Source: Blautia sp. (GTDB taxonomy: Bacteria > Bacillota > Clostridia > Lachnospirales > Lachnospiraceae). Taken from it: 6,540 nt of DNA. Positions 6,382-6,540 of the stretch are shown piece after piece. Position 1 is the first letter of the stretch; each line of letters begins with the position of its first letter. Below the pieces are notes generated by a model. It was not told where the DNA came from, did no database searches, and saw only the letters and a list, made by a program, of their open reading frames with translations. The translations under genes were made by a program, and so were the position numbers. Location of the stretch: assembly GCA_017515945.1 (NCBI GenBank), contig JAFWDX010000501.1, positions 1-6,540 on the forward strand, in the 5' to 3' direction.

Positions 6382-6427
6382 CAGGGGACGGTTTTCAGCA
6401 ATATACCAGGCTGAAAACCGTCCCCTG
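6382..6427. repeat. GGGGACGG hairpin repeat between convergent genes
   Basis: caggggacggttttcagc (6382-6399) and its perfect reverse complement (6410-6427) form an 18-bp stem around a 10-nt loop. The head matches the element at 4013-4174 over GGGGACGGTT. It lies between uvrC and the minus-strand reading frame at the right edge, where a bidirectional stem could block read-through from both sides. Neither side has the T-run of an intrinsic terminator, so the repeat-family interpretation is preferred. Confidence 0.8.
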
Positions 6428-6477
6428 CATGTTTCAGAATGCATTTAAGCGCGTATGGATACAGACTACACCGTGCA

Positions 6478-6540
6478 TTACCCCTTCACATCATAGACCC
6501 ATATCTCCACACCCCCGTCCACTCCATGGACCTCCGAGCG
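6478..6540 (-). CDS. Partial CDS, C-terminal 20 residues of an unrecognised protein
   Basis: Read on the minus strand from the right edge, a frame stays open to the stop codon TAA at 6478-6480 and encodes 20 residues ending VDGGVEIWVYDVKG. The alternating hydrophobic pattern and sensible codons look like the terminal beta strand of a real protein, but the piece is too short to name. It would converge on uvrC, with the 29-bp repeats and the 6382-6427 hairpin between them. In many Clostridia other genes such as hprK follow uvrC on the same strand; this fragment does not fit that arrangement. Confidence 0.45.
   Translation of the reverse strand, partial: RSEVHGVDGGVEIWVYDVKG

Overview
The window reads as a chromosomal segment from a GC-rich Firmicute of the class Clostridia, most likely a gut Lachnospiraceae-type organism. 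This is inferred from the style of the FtsH and UvrC proteins, a secreted Amidase_3 enzyme with a low-complexity linker, strong AAGGAG-type ribosome sites, and GGGGAC-headed inverted repeats of a kind common in such genomes. No species can be named from sequence alone. There are three complete genes and the tail of a fourth: an exported N-acetylmuramoyl-L-alanine amidase (minus strand, 109-1137), ftsH (plus, 1427-3973), uvrC (plus, 4374-6227), and a 20-residue C-terminal fragment of an unrecognised protein (minus, 6478-6540) running off the right edge.

Layout. Positions 1-58 are a near-perfect hairpin repeat cut by the left edge. The amidase and ftsH are divergent. Their 289-bp shared upstream region holds a roughly 108-bp imperfect palindrome (1185-1292) and a good sigma-A-type promoter for ftsH (1327-1355). 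ftsH has a normal membrane AAA+/M41 protease core and then an unusual acidic tail of about 200 residues, built partly of 20-residue and 12-residue tandem repeats. The 400 bp between ftsH and uvrC is almost filled by two adjacent repeat elements. One is a 162-bp GGGGACGG-headed inverted-repeat element (4013-4174). The other is a MITE-like element with 13-bp inverted ends flanked by 10-bp direct repeats (4184-4367), and its right direct repeat contains the uvrC ribosome-binding site. Between uvrC and the convergent right-edge gene lie a degenerate 29-bp tandem repeat (four units, 6244-6359) and a third GGGGACGG hairpin (6382-6427).

Function. The genes are housekeeping: FtsH performs membrane and cytosolic protein quality control, UvrC is the dual-incision nuclease of nucleotide excision repair, and the amidase cuts peptidoglycan outside the membrane. 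They do not form an obvious shared pathway. ftsH and uvrC are co-oriented and could be co-transcribed through the repeat-filled gap, but no separate uvrC promoter or clear intrinsic terminator is visible. The novelty lies in the non-coding repeats and the FtsH tail. No transposase, CRISPR, toxin-antitoxin or defence gene is visible in the window.
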